A DNA stretch of 64,000 bases. It comes from Albugo candida (lineage: Eukaryota > Oomycota > Peronosporomycetes > Albuginales > Albuginaceae). Numbering within the stretch: position 1 is the stretch's first letter; each line of letters starts with the position of its first letter. The notes under the pieces are model-generated. The model saw nothing but the letters and a program-made list of their open reading frames with translations, was not told the origin of the DNA and did no database searches. The translations under genes and the position numbers were made by a program. The DNA is taken from the NCBI GenBank assembly GCA_905220665.1, contig CAJNAR010000160.1, positions 124,001 through 188,000 on the forward strand. The letters are read 5' to 3'. Below are positions 46,208 to 57,600 of the stretch, in pieces.

Positions 46208-46528
46208 GCACCAATAACACCTGCAGTAGATTTAGATATAGACGTAGTACAAATTTGCAAAAAACCGATGTTTTTTTATGGTTTTTATTTTATATATTTC
46301 GCTGCGTTTATTCAGACCAACTAGAGGCCACTGTTGCCTTTAAATTATGGACGGTGGAGGCCGAATAACGATTCCCGTGATTTGATTATATTTTATTAAT
46401 TCTGTTGCATTTTTTAGACCAACCGGAGACCATGATTTTCAATTGATCTATTGATTTACGGAGGTCAAGGCTTATTAAAGAAAAGTTGGGGGCTGAATAA
46501 CGGTTCCCTTATCTTGGTGTATATTCTT

Positions 46529-49000
46529 GGGATCCGCTAACGACCCATCACCCCCATAATTCCAGCCAATCACAAACCTCCAGTGGCTTTCCAGGGGAGT
46601 CGGGATACAGTATTTTTTTCGAATACAAAATAGCTCACCTTTGCCAAGTTCATAGCTGCCATCTTCTTGCCATCTTCTTTCCAACTTCCGATCTCCACTC
46701 ATATCAGTCTTTGTCATCCTTATCATATCAACGATGAACCCCCTTGACCTTGAATCTCTTGCTGACCATGTATTTGGTACCTTGAAGGAAGCCCGTGATG
46801 CGGTTAACAAGTTGTTCCAAGATGAAGGGTATATAATGACCATCTTGCGCACCAGACACGTTGGGAACAAACCCTCTGGAGAAGTCAAAGGACTTGACCT
46901 AGCTCGTGCAGTGGAAGACTACGGACCACTTCTTCAAAACAACAACAGCGTCAACGCATACGAGGAAGTCGCGCTACCGCTTGCAAGTTTAGCTTGTTAA
47001 TTCGTCGGCGTGCAGAACTTGAATGGCTGGTAGAGCTTGGCATGCCTAACCACAACCATGAAGCTTTTGTGGACCCTAAGGTTCATCCACAAGGTCGCGC
47101 ACTTACAAATGAACAGCGCGCTCTGGTTCTTGGTATTATCCTTGATGGTCTCCCACCTGTCCGCATTGTGGCAAGCATGTGGAGGCAAAATGTCATTGTC
47201 ACACCCCGTGACATTTACAACATCAAGCAAGCCGAGCGACGGCGTGTTTTGGGTGGACGCTCATCACTTGCTGCCCTACTTGACAGCCTGGATGCGAATG
47301 CCTCCACTCCATACTTCACCTAGCTTGATGATGAGCGCAAGCTTCCTCACCTGCTTATTGTTTCTGCATCTGCAAAAGAAATCGGTATCAAATACAGCGA
47401 CAACAAGATCTGGCTCATTGACTCAACGTACAAGACCAATCGCTTTGGTCTACCGCTTGCACATGTTGTTGGAGTTACCGCTACTGGCCAAAGCTTCACA
47501 TTTGCATACTGCTTCATGTCAGCAGAAGGCGAGGACAATTACCTTTGGGCCGTGCGCCTCATCCGTGAGGTTTACAACAGGTTCTCTCTGCCAACATATA
47601 CTACGTTTGTCACTGATCGCGAGCTGGCGCTGATGAATGCACTAGAGAGAGTCTTCCCAGATGCAATTTTTTTTCCGTGTCGCTGGCACATCAGCAAGAA
47701 TATTCTGAGCAAGCAGCGAAAAACCTTTGCATCAATGGAAGCTTTCCAGAAGCTTAACCAAGCATGGAATCTACTTGTCTCGTCAAAAACTGCAGAGAAC
47801 TACGAGACCCAGCTGGCATCAATGCGCACCGAAATTCCCCCATCATGTCATGAGAAATCTTGAAGAGACATGGCTCATCTACAAGGACCGATTTGTGGAT
47901 TACCTCATGCGTGGCAAGCTTCATTTTAAGAATACCACAACTTCACGAGTAGAGGGTGCACATGCAACATTGAAAAATTGGATTCGGGCATCCAATGGCG
48001 ATCTTCTGACAGTGGAGACAGCATGCAAGCTTGCCTGTGAGGGTCAGCTGGCATCAATTCGTCAGCAAACAATATTGGATCGGGCTACCGCTGATTTACA
48101 ATTTGGGGCAACTTTTGCCGCTGTCATGGGCAAGATTTCTGTGACCGCATTGAATCTGGCTTTCAAACAATACCAACAGCGACAAGTAGCAGGCGAATGC
48201 TCAGGTAACTTTCAATCAACCCATGGCATTCCCTGCAAGCATCTCCTCCGCAATTCACATCCGCTGGCTTGCGAGTATTTCCACCAGCACTTGTGGCTGG
48301 TGCAGCCAGCTTGTGCGGTTACACTACTGGAAGCAAACAACAATGAATCCATTAACGCAGATCTGTAGAGAATTCGTAATGAATTCAATGAAGCATCACA
48401 ATTCCCCCGCCGGATGATTGGTGATCACCTTGCAACACTACCTGATGCCACAGTACTCAACCCTGTTGTAATCCGAGCTCGTGTCCGACCTGCTAGTTCG
48501 CTAAACAGGAGGATCCCTACATCATCCACGCAGAGGAACCCCTCACAGTTTGAACATGTTGAAGCATCTAAAAGCGACAAAGAAAATGCGGAAACGTCGC
48601 CAGATTGGCCACAATCAAAGGAGTTGCCAGAATCGAATAGTATCACCTGCATCGGCAGCACTAACAGCAGCAGCACTAACAGCAGCAGCACTACCAGCAG
48701 CTGGCAATCTTTCAGCGCTTGGCGCTGCTGACGAGTGGAAGTACCCAGGCTGGCCCACAGATGCCTGGGATCACATCTGAGTCCATGGAATTATATCTCT
48801 TTCGGAAATCTACTATATATCTATCTAGAATAGGCTTAAATTTCATCAATCCACGTTGCAAAGCAACGTGAAGAATAACACCAATTTTAAAAGATGAATT
48901 ATTCTGTATTAAAAAGTACTGTATCGCGACTCTCCTGGAAAGCCACTGGAGGTCTGTGATTGGCTGGAATTATGGGGGTGATGGGTCGTTAGCGGATCCC
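46529..49000 (+). mobile_element. MULE 3 with ~88-bp terminal inverted repeats
   Basis: GGGATCCGCTAACGACCC... from 46,529 is mirrored at 48,913-49,000, ending ...GTTAGCGGATCCC, with only a few mismatches over ~88 bp. ATATTCTT precedes and ATATTTTT follows the element, an imperfect 8-9 bp target duplication as expected for Mutator-like elements. Length 2,472 bp. The close match of the termini suggests fairly recent activity, although the transposase is already broken. Confidence 0.9.
46734..48780 (+). pseudogene. MULE 3 transposase, broken
   Basis: DDE-type MULE/FAR1-like transposase. From ATG 46,734 an N-terminal DNA-binding part reads to about 46,990, where the frame changes. The second frame has a stop at 47,321 and then the catalytic core (KIWLIDSTYKTNRFGLPL near 47,410, TDRELALMNAL near 47,615, FFPCRWHISKNI near 47,670). 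A frameshift near 47,850 leads to TTTSRVEGAHATLKNWIR and a SWIM-type zinc element (C-x-G-N-F, then G-I-P-C-K-H; 48,200-48,245). A Ser/Ala-rich tail follows another frame change after 48,366. At least four lesions, so inactive. Confidence 0.85.
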
Positions 49001-51180
49001 ATATTTTTATGGCACTATAATAGGAATTAGTGACGATACCTGTGAGAGATGATTATGGGTCTGTATTACGGTAGCTTAAGCCAGCACAATACTAGACTGC
49101 GTCTGGGCGTTTTACCTGATGAAACTATCCAAAAGTACCGTCTTTTCCAAACTAGTGTCCACCACAATTAGGCTAAACGTATTTCTCCAACAAAGAGTAG
49201 GATCTGGGTTGCACTTGCATTTCTACAAGACGGAACCGGCAAGCACCTGACGAAGATATTAACTCCACCGAGCGATCCTAAGCAGCCAACATGTTCTATA
49301 ATTTCTCCATAATTCATTATAAAGTACGTACCTTGATCAAATACCAACCATAGAACCGCACCACGCTACTTATCCCAATCTAGGACGCCTCGACTGGCAT
49401 CTCCGAACTTACCGCACGTGTTATTATCAGCTCGTAGAACCCACTCGTCCCATCTTTTGATACCACCACGTAATAGGATCCAGGCAATCAGTTAAGCATG
49501 GTCAATAAATCAAAATGAAGTATTTTGCTTGGTTTGCTTACTCGTATCCTCCAACTCTATACATCGCAACTCCTCCATCTCAAGCCCCCAACTCCTCAAT
49601 CTCCGCCTCTAACGTCTCTTCATAAGGTCTTGGATACAGTTCTTCATTATTCACCAAGCAATACAAGGTGCAATCTGTAACCACCGTATTAAACACCACC
49701 GCGATAAAACGCAAAATTTCGTCGTGGCTTACAGAGCGCACTACAGACAATGAAGACGAACGGATTGAGAATGATAAATCAATTGTATCAAAATTAGCCA
49801 ATGTTGTTCTTTCTACGTCTTGACGGTGAGTAGATGGAACCTTGAAAACGATAAAAAATTTGGAGCTTGTGATCCCTACAAATCACATCGAAAGCTTGGA
49901 TTGGGAGCTTCGTGGCTGTATAGAGAAAAGAAAATGTATCAACAAAAGAGATTTAAAACCTCATGTCGGAACTATCCTCAATGAGATTGAAAGTGGGAGC
50001 TTATGTATCCGAAAAGATCTTCTCGTGTATGTGGACATCGGCTCACAATCAGAACTCTTTGGGTATGATCCGTTCTGTCTCACACTCAGACATTGTACCG
50101 ATTTGGAACTGATAATACAGCGAACGAAAATAGTTTTATTGCTGAGTCGCATCAAAAATTAAAGAAGAGCAGTGATACTAGTACACATCCGATACGACTG
50201 CCAGCTGTACTTCGAATTCTTGTGCTCAAGCAGCTCACTAACGATGAGAAGATAGCATCCAATCATAGACACGAATGCAACCTGAAGGCACCGTGCATCC
50301 AAAGCGATGGAAAATCACCACGTGTTCGATGAGACGGTGACGAGACCTTTTAAGTACTATCGAATATGATGGAGCGCAAATTTCTGATGCCGGGTCTATT
50401 CCCCGACCAAGGGCAAAGTTTCATTTACGATGCCTTCACCCAGTTTCCACATCTCTTCCGTTTCACTATCACACGGACCAGCGACGTCAAGCAGTCACAA
50501 ACTATCATCACCTAAGTTTTGTCCCTTGTTGCTCAGCAACGAAGGACGCAGTGATCGTCATTAATTCACTTTGGGGTTCAAACTCAGTTACACGCAGAAT
50601 CCATTCGATGGGATTGATATGATCATCAACAAAATTGGCAAGGATCTTCGCAATGGAGTCCATCTCGCTCAAGTATCGGAAGCCCTCACTAGCCTACATT
50701 GATCCAAAGAGAAGAAATTATCCGAATATCTTCGGCCTCTCAAAGTATCTCCAGGCTACAAAAGTTACACAATGCCAAATATCTGTTTCTGTCTATAAAA
50801 TTATCGAATTTACGAACTCACAGAATTGGAACACAGGCGGACCTTATTGCTCCCATCCGCACAAAGGAAAAATACGGGGAAAAAACGCCTCGTCAAAAAT
50901 CTGGCGGATGGATCTAATCAGCAACGGACTAAATTAAGCGATAAACTGGAGAGGAAATCAATGAGCAGTTTGATGTGAAGCACTTTTATTGTCGAGGTGT
51001 TCAAGCGTACTTCAAGATGTATATCACATGAATGATGGGAAGTTACGTTACATTATACTTACGATGACTTTCCTAAAAGCTAGCTATGTGATAAAATACA
51101 ATGAAAGCTATATCAAAGGAGCCTGACTGTGGGTGAAGGAACTGGTTATACTGGAAAGCGGTAAATCTCTTGAGTATGTC
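49001..51180. other. Interval with unassigned relic frames
   Basis: No gene can be supported. A plus-strand frame at 49,842-50,162 (106 codons, several Cys, helical and charged) and one at 50,635-50,937 read like decayed coding sequence but match nothing I know, and stops separate them. The left end contains a GTGACGATACC word also seen near MULE 2. Confidence 0.4.
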
Positions 51181-51189
51181 CATCATGGT

Positions 51190-53800
51190 TGAAAGGGAGG
51201 TCTTAAAACGTTGTGGAGAACGCGTCATAATGGGATGGGTAAGAGTGGCATAATAATGAATGTGTTGGTGGAAATCGCTTTTGCTTGATGCAAGATAAAA
51301 GCTGAGTTGGTCACTTGGTGTTTGTAGAGGCAGTGATTACGATGGAGCCATAAGGTGCGAAGCAAACAACCTCGAAGACAGTGTAGAATGGGGAGAGGAA
51401 TTTGTGATGTAATGGTCTTGGTGTCGCGAGGACGCAGTCGTAGATCTTTGTACAAAAGTAGACTAGTCCAATTTAAAGGTTGATTGTAGACGAAGTTGAA
51501 GGGCTGCGAGTAAAAGGACCGTAGTATACGAGCTAACGGACAGTCCCAAAAAAAGGTGACGAGGTGTCTCGATATCTGATCACCCATGAACGCACAAAGT
51601 AGATAGCTGATACTTGTAGCGACAACCAAGGGTGTTGTGAAGGAGACGAAAAACCAAATCGGAGCACACAGGCAATAAGTAGCGATTCAGTGAGTGTTGT
51701 TCTGTCCAAAAGTTCGGTGGTAACGAAATGGAGAGGTTGTCGGCTGTGATACCAAGATGAGAGAAGGGGAGTATCGGTGGGGAAGGTTTTTCTATGTGTC
51801 GAAGTATCAAGTTGGTGGTGACACGATCGAGAGGCAGGGTATCTAAAGTCCAGGCATCAAAGGCTCCAAGGTAAGGTTCCGGGGGTAGAGGGCGAAAAGA
51901 GCCTGCTGACGAATAGTAGGGGATGACAGGGCCAAGCTTTGCGATCAATGTAGTAGCGACCTTGTTGATGTGTTTGGATCTAGATTGGAAGAAGAGACGG
52001 AGGGAGTCTGATGTTGGGTGGTCACAAGTACCGGCTGGAAAGTTACTGATACGGTAGATGTGTCGAAAGCAAAGATGATGACTGGTGGTAATCGTCTTCA
52101 TTAGTGGGATTCGTTAGGGACCATAGCAGAGAAATTTGTTGAGCCAGAGAGGTTGACAGAGGTGTTGAGTAGGAGTTCGTTGTTGTGAGTGAAGAGAAGG
52201 TAAAAAAATTTGGCACCAGAGACGTGAAGTGTCGAGACAAGTAGCCGGGAGATGGCGCCATTTGGTAGAATTGAGTTTGACGGGGGGGAGTTGGAATTTA
52301 GAGTATGTCCAGGCCAATCCCGGCGTTCTGTAAACTGGTGGAGAAAAGTTGAAGGATAGGAGAGAACCAGTGAGGAACTTGCCTTGGAGAACGACGAATT
52401 TGTTGAAGTGCTTGTATAAGTATGGATAGACGGATACTTCGAAGGGTGGCGGTAACAGCTGGTAGGCTGAGGCCACCAAGAGAGGGTGATACGGAATGCC
52501 ATAATGTGTTGAGCTGTCCTGGTGTGGTAGTCGTTGGAAGATCGATAGTAGTCTTGTTTTGCACGAAATTGTGAATGATAGGTCGTAGTCGAGCCAGTTG
52601 GTCATCGGTAAAGTGTATTATGGAACCAACATGCCATAGAATGGGTAGGATGATAGTACGGATTAGAGTACGCGGCCGCGAATGATACGTGCCCTCCAGC
52701 GCCAAGGTAGTGCAAGTTGATGAAGTGAGTGAGAAGTTGGTCGAATTGATAAGATGAGGACGGAGTGGGACCAACGTATACACCCAATAGTTTGGTAAAG
52801 TCCGAGCTGTTAAGGAGTCGAACACCTAAAGAGGTGAAGGAAGAACGGAGGGTGTCGAGATGGGCTGACCTTGGACGGAAGGGAATGACTACTGTCTTTG
52901 ATACAATCAATGTCATACCAACTGCAGTGCAAAAGGTCTGAACATATGTTAGGAATGTCGGGACGTGAGAGATGTCTAATAACAATCCAGTGACATCATC
53001 GGCAAATGCTAAGAGAAGATGGGGTGTAGGTTGTGTAGGGATTTGAATGCCGAGTGAAGAGAGACGGTGGCGAATGTAGTTGAGGAGACGTTCAATATAG
53101 ACGACAAATAACCCTGGGGAGATTGGATCACCTTACCGGACACCCGCATCGATTGAGAAGAAAGAAGAAGGCATGCCGTTGATGAGTATTTTAGAGATAT
53201 TGTTTGTGTAAACGGTCGTAATCCAGTGGCAAACGCGGTGCCCAAATCCAAAGTGTCGGATGGTTGCGAGGAGGGCTTGCCGATCAACACTGTCGAAAGC
53301 TTTGGCAAAATCAAGAAAGATTGCTCCAGCATGTGGCAGGTCTGGATGATGCTGACAATAATGTTGAAGATCATGAAATTGTCTAAGGGCGTGACAAATA
53401 CCGCGGCCGGGTATGAAGCCATGTTGATCTGTATGTAAAAGATGTGAAATCACTTGATTTAATTGATGAGCGAGAATCTTTGGGCCTATTTTGCGTCTTG
53501 ATTGAGTAGAGTGAGTGGTCGATAGTTGCTAGGTAGAGAACGGGTTCCACCTTTAAAAAGTAGGGAAATGAAGCTGCGGCGTTAAAATTTCGACATACGT
53601 CCTTTTATGTATTGTGCGGAGTAGACGATATTGAGTAGACGTGCCCAAGCTTCTGGAAAGAGTTGATAATATTCCGCTGGTAGTCCATCTGGGCCGGCGA
53701 CTTTGTTTCAAGCAGTAGAAGTAAGAGCATCATAGAAATCTCGGTCAGTAAACGGATCCCATGAATGATGGGTAGGCACTTATTCACAAAGTGATAGGAG
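51190..53800 (-). mobile_element. Non-LTR retrotransposon (LINE 2), 5'-truncated, minus strand
   Basis: Only the RT and C-terminal parts of ORF2 remain, reading right to left: AGPDGLP-like sequence near 53,700, HGFIPGRGI and IFLDFAKAFDSVDRQALL (53,430-53,270), GDPISPGLF near 53,125, the catalytic FADD (52,995-53,006), then a long thumb and C-terminal region down to about 51,230. The sequence is distinct from LINE 1. At least six frame changes or stops. The 5' end and endonuclease are missing. Confidence 0.85.
51225..53787 (-). pseudogene. LINE 2 reverse transcriptase remnant
   Basis: Main open pieces: 53,787-53,605, 53,453-53,133 (fingers/palm, ending at a stop just before the GDP motif), 53,100-52,985 (FADD), 52,985-52,602, 52,825-52,298, 52,605-52,114, 52,101-51,580 and 51,629-51,225. 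Overlaps between successive frames show single-base shifts rather than introns. The active-site Asp pair is preserved. The last pieces contain no recognised motif but keep the Pro/Leu/His-rich character of the family's C-terminus. Confidence 0.75.
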
Positions 53801-54349
53801 ACACATGGCTAATATGTCAAGCAGACTAGGTAATACAAAGAAAGAAGAGCTTCAAATCCTGGCAATGTTACTCCAGATGAAACGAACTCGATCTAGACAA
53901 GAAATATCAATGGCTTAACGTTTAACTATGCTCGATCATGCCTAGATATGCTTGGTGAACAAGGCCTGAGTCGCACTTTTTTCCATATACTGGCGAAGTT
54001 TGCAGCATTTATTACTTAGAGAGGACATTATACCAAAGTTGAATTCCAGTATACTGATCATGTTGACATAAGCACCTTATTATAGTAGATGTGATTCCTG
54101 CAAAAATATAGATAGTGGGTCACGGGAGACGACAAACCATGCCAGATTATACAAGACATACGAATATTTATGAGACATACCGACTCCACAGTAGTTCAGT
54201 GCTTTCATCCTTTTGCCTTTACTTCTCAATGCGTAGTAGAAACTAACGATGGTACAAAGAATGTATGCTGTGCTACAGTTTTACAAGATCGTTGTTCTTA
54301 AATTGGGATTATAAAAAGTATACCAAATTAATAAATAAATAGAAAAGAT
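53801..54349. other. Interval without features
   Basis: AT-rich, no open frame of interest. The last ~40 bases hold a TATACCA word and ATAAATAAATAGAAAA that partly mirror the sequence beyond the right end of the adjoining MULE, so its terminal repeat may extend about 30 bases further out. Confidence 0.4.
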
Positions 54350-56286
54350 ATACCAAGGCTGTATACGATCTGTACGGATATACACATTACACATTTCAAT
54401 ACCAGTGACGGAAAGCGAGGACGAAGAACAGAAAAGTAGCAGCAGCTACTTCGAGAACAAGAGTTATGCCAATAAGAGGGATATAATTCAGGCAGTAATT
54501 GAGTACAACCGAGATTGTAAACCTCCGTTTCGTGTTAAGTAGCAAAAGCCGTTATAAAATAGTGTGTGCACAACATGGCTGTTTGTTCGTTGTGCAGTTT
54601 GCCTTTTCGCAGACATTCATCCCTGCAATGAAGCTTTCTTTGCACTACTGTGAAGGATCAGAATTGTCAAAGGCGTCTCGTAGATAAACAACTTGCGAAA
54701 CAAAATTGCTTTAAATCCTGTAGTCAAAGATATGGCCATAACTCCGGTATGAAAGTGACTTCGTGATGATACAAACGAAATTGAGGAACGAAGGGATTTC
54801 CGCCCCATAGATGAACTGTTCTCACGCACTAAAAAAGTTGAAGCTTGACTTAAACGGAAGTGATATTGAGCAACACAGCCGCATTACATCCTATATGGCT
54901 GCACTAAACATTCGAGGCCACGAAGACAAGCTTGAAATCGTAGATGATGAATTCATGCGGTTGAGCATCATTTTCCGAGAAGGGCTTCGAGCATACAAGT
55001 CATACAGTGAGCGTGCGATATCCGTGAACGGCACATTCAAGAAGACATCAATCGGAAGGGACTCCTTGTTGCGTGCTTTCGAAATGGAAACAACGAGATC
55101 CAAATTATCGGAGTTGGGCTCGTGTCGGTAGAGAATGAAGATAAACGAAGCCTGGTTTTTGAAGTTCCTACTTTCTCACCTCCAGCCATCTCCTGCGTTC
55201 GTGATATTGGATAGAGAGAAGGGACTTATAAAAGCTATGCTTATATCGGCACCAGACGTCCCACATTTTTCGACTTCCGGTATTTGATGGAAAATTTCAA
55301 CAAAAACGTAAGTTCAAGCTGTTGAAGAATTAGGCGTGGATATTGTCTCGTTCACGGACAACGGGGGAGTACGAGAAGGCGAAGGCGAATATCTCCAATT
55401 TGAACAGCAGTGCGCTGGTGTGGCTTCAAAAGATTAGTCGCGAAAATTGGTCAACAAAACTTACTCACCATTTCGAAGATACAATACTTTGACAACAAAC
55501 AACGTCGAGGCGGTAAGCAGCGTGTTGAAGATAATTTGGATTCCTCCTAACCATCCACCGCTTGACGGGAATCGAACGTTACGTGGCGTGCAAGTAGTAT
55601 AAAAGTATCATCAGAGTGAATGGCCGGGTAGTACCAACTCCATATGAATCACGAATGATGGACAAAAGAATGTCCGCTGCGGGGTGTGGTGAAATTGATG
55701 ATGAATGCTCGAGTTGTTGCTACATCGTCGCAATCCGCACAGGGGTGGGGATTATCCCGGTGAAGTTTGAAGTTCAATTTCGCGATGAAGTTTTGCGATA
55801 CTCGTGTGGGTACTTCAAGATGTTGGATCGCCTTGCATTCTTGCATTACTAGCATTAAATCATATCAGGAAATTGCCCAACATGGTTACTTATTTTCATG
55901 ACTCCTAGAAATCATCGACGTATGCGGGCGCTTATTCTGAGAGATCCTACGATAACATAATGTCAATCGTGCTGAGAAATGATCTCTCAAGAGGTGTGTG
56001 TAAAACTCCATATATTCTAAGAAAAGAAGGGCACCCAAGGAAGAAGCGGAGTTCATCACAACAAGCCACTGAGAAAATGGAAAAGCGCCGAACGGGATGT
56101 GGAACATGCAACCATTTGTCCATAAACGTAGGAGCTGTCCGATAAGGGACGCATAATTGTATGCGTCGTTATCCTCACTACATAGTGCATCATTGATCAG
56201 AGGTTTTTCATCGAAGACTCCATTTTCCTCGTTATATACCTAAGCGTGTGAATATCCATCAGTATAGTATACAGCTTTGGTATACT
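54350..56286 (+). mobile_element. MULE family 1, copy 2 (left arm of inverted pair)
   Basis: TATACCAAGGCTGTATAC at 54,351 is mirrored by GTATACAGCTTTGGTATA at 56,268-56,285, with further matching inside (GGATAT..CACA), giving ~38-bp terminal repeats. Length ~1.94 kb. Almost the whole element recurs as its reverse complement at 59,907-61,775 (coordinates pair to a sum of 116,193). It encodes a broken MULE transposase. Confidence 0.85.
54499..55852 (+). pseudogene. MULE family 1 transposase, copy 2
   Basis: N-terminal MuDR-like zinc segment (SRYKIVCAQHGCLFVVQF, 54,552-54,605). Then a frame at 54,811-55,131 enters the catalytic core: FREGLRAYKSYSERAISVNG and TFKKTSIGRDSLLRAFEM (the I-x-x-N/D-G-T-F ... 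L-L-x-A motif; the usual aspartate appears as Asn). A frameshift near 55,090 continues it as NEIQIIGVGLVSVENEDK. The C-terminal frame 55,616-55,852 has a Cys cluster (ECSSCC). Identical lesions occur in the inverted copy. Confidence 0.75.
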
Positions 56287-56339
56287 TATTTTATTTATAT
56301 ATTGTCAATTTCAAGGAAAATCAAAATTTTGTGTTTTTT

Positions 56340-57600
56340 TTTTTTGCGATTTTTTGCAGTTGTCACTCCTTATACCAGCCTCCCGTCAACCCCCTTCTTT
56401 GCTACGTGACCGTTACACACCACGACACATCTCAGCAGCTCTGCTAGAGATCAAGAGAACGCGCATATTCTCTATTCTTCTTTCCACCATTGAACGTCAG
56501 CACGCTTCGGAAAACACGAAGTCACACGCTCTGTATGCCTACTACTTACTGTGATTTACAAAGACGAGAGTTTCTACAGTCTACCGAAAAGCACGTCTAC
56601 CCTCAGCGCCTTGATCGAGGCATACGAGAAGACTGTCTCTATTGCACGTCAATTCACAGAAGTTCCAAAGCAAAAGTATAACGCGGATAAGCGCGAATGG
56701 TTGCGTTGTTATATAATCAGCAACCCACTTTTGTACCTAAACGAGACCAAGCAAGGTTTCGATGTGAAGTGAGATACGGACATCAGCTGCTCGACGTTTT
56801 GGCGAATCCTTCGAGAGTTCAACTTCAAATATAAATTCAGTCTCTAGATTACATAGCGAGAAATGTTGATGTGGTCTAAAGCTTGATTTGGTATTATAAA
56901 ACGCGAATACTACATGATAGGTTCTGGAACGCTGCGCAATCAATATCAAACAATCGGATATCATTCTCTTTGAATGTGAGATCAATGCTGTTGTTTGGAC
57001 GCATTTTACTTTGACATTTTTGAACGAAGTATCATTCGATAATTGCACGATGTTGAGAAAGGGAGGGTATGCCTTGAAGGTACTCATAGCGGATATGTCA
57101 TCTAGGGGCAAAAGCTGTTCTATCGAGGCGAATTCACCAGAATGCTAGGAACATCCTTGCTCTGCTTCATCGGGTGTGAAGGTCTTTGGATACTTACATG
57201 ATTGAGGGAACATTTGATCGAAGCAAGTTCATGGACTGCTGCCGTAACTTTTCCCTTAAGTCAGGCAAGGTACAAAAAACACAGGAATGCAATCTGTGTG
57301 GGTTGCTGACGGCGCGCGGATTCATTGCCAACCAAGTTTCACTAATTACCGTATACCCATATTTTTGCCTGTGAATTGTCCTTTTACAATCCCATTGAGG
57401 TTATGTTTCGATTAATCAAGAAAAGCATGCAGCGAATTACAAAGAAGGCTCAGTCAAGGCGCGAGATGTGTCTACGGCAATTTCCTCAATGCTTGAACCA
57501 TATAGAAATTATAACATGCACAATCTGTTCCGTAAATGCGGATATTCCCTATCAGAACGATTTAACCCTGGTGTAGGATACAATAATTTAGTTCATCTTT
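56340..57600 (+). pseudogene. Tc1/mariner-IS630-type transposase relic
   Basis: HTH end: ISCSTFWRILREFNFKYK (near 56,785-56,838). Catalytic region in shifting frames: FLNEVSFDNCTMLRKGGYALK from 57,017 (first Asp replaced by Asn), DTYMIEGTFDRSKF from 57,186, VADGARIHCQPSF near 57,300 and PIFLPVNCPFYNPIEVMF (57,355-57,405), the D and E of the DDE triad. An N-terminal frame at 56,551-56,772 (KSTSTLSALIEAYEK) precedes the HTH. Several stops and shifts. Terminal repeats were not identified. Confidence 0.75.

Larger units (their letters stand above)
40012..46515 (+). mobile_element. MULE relic (family 2) with subterminal repeats, split by Copia 2
   Basis: Left end: three ~105-bp units (from ~40,022, 40,130 and 40,231), each with GGGAATCGTTATYCAGCCCC-like starts and GGCCTCTGATTGGTC. 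Right end: two inverted copies of the same unit (46,290-46,515; TCAGACCAA, GAGGCCAC, AATAACGATTCCC). Inner sequence at 40,490-40,814 encodes a fragment homologous to the transposase of MULE 3 (VESVHAALKKWISVSTG against VEGAHATLKNWIRASNG). Copia 2 interrupts the element. A partly duplicated inner segment occurs at 40,960-41,130. Confidence 0.65.

Noticed and set aside
48655..48705. Short AGCAGCACTAAC repeats as a CRISPR-like or minisatellite array
   Set aside because: Only three or four imperfect units of 12-15 bp encoding Ser/Ala/Thr in the transposase tail; no spacers.
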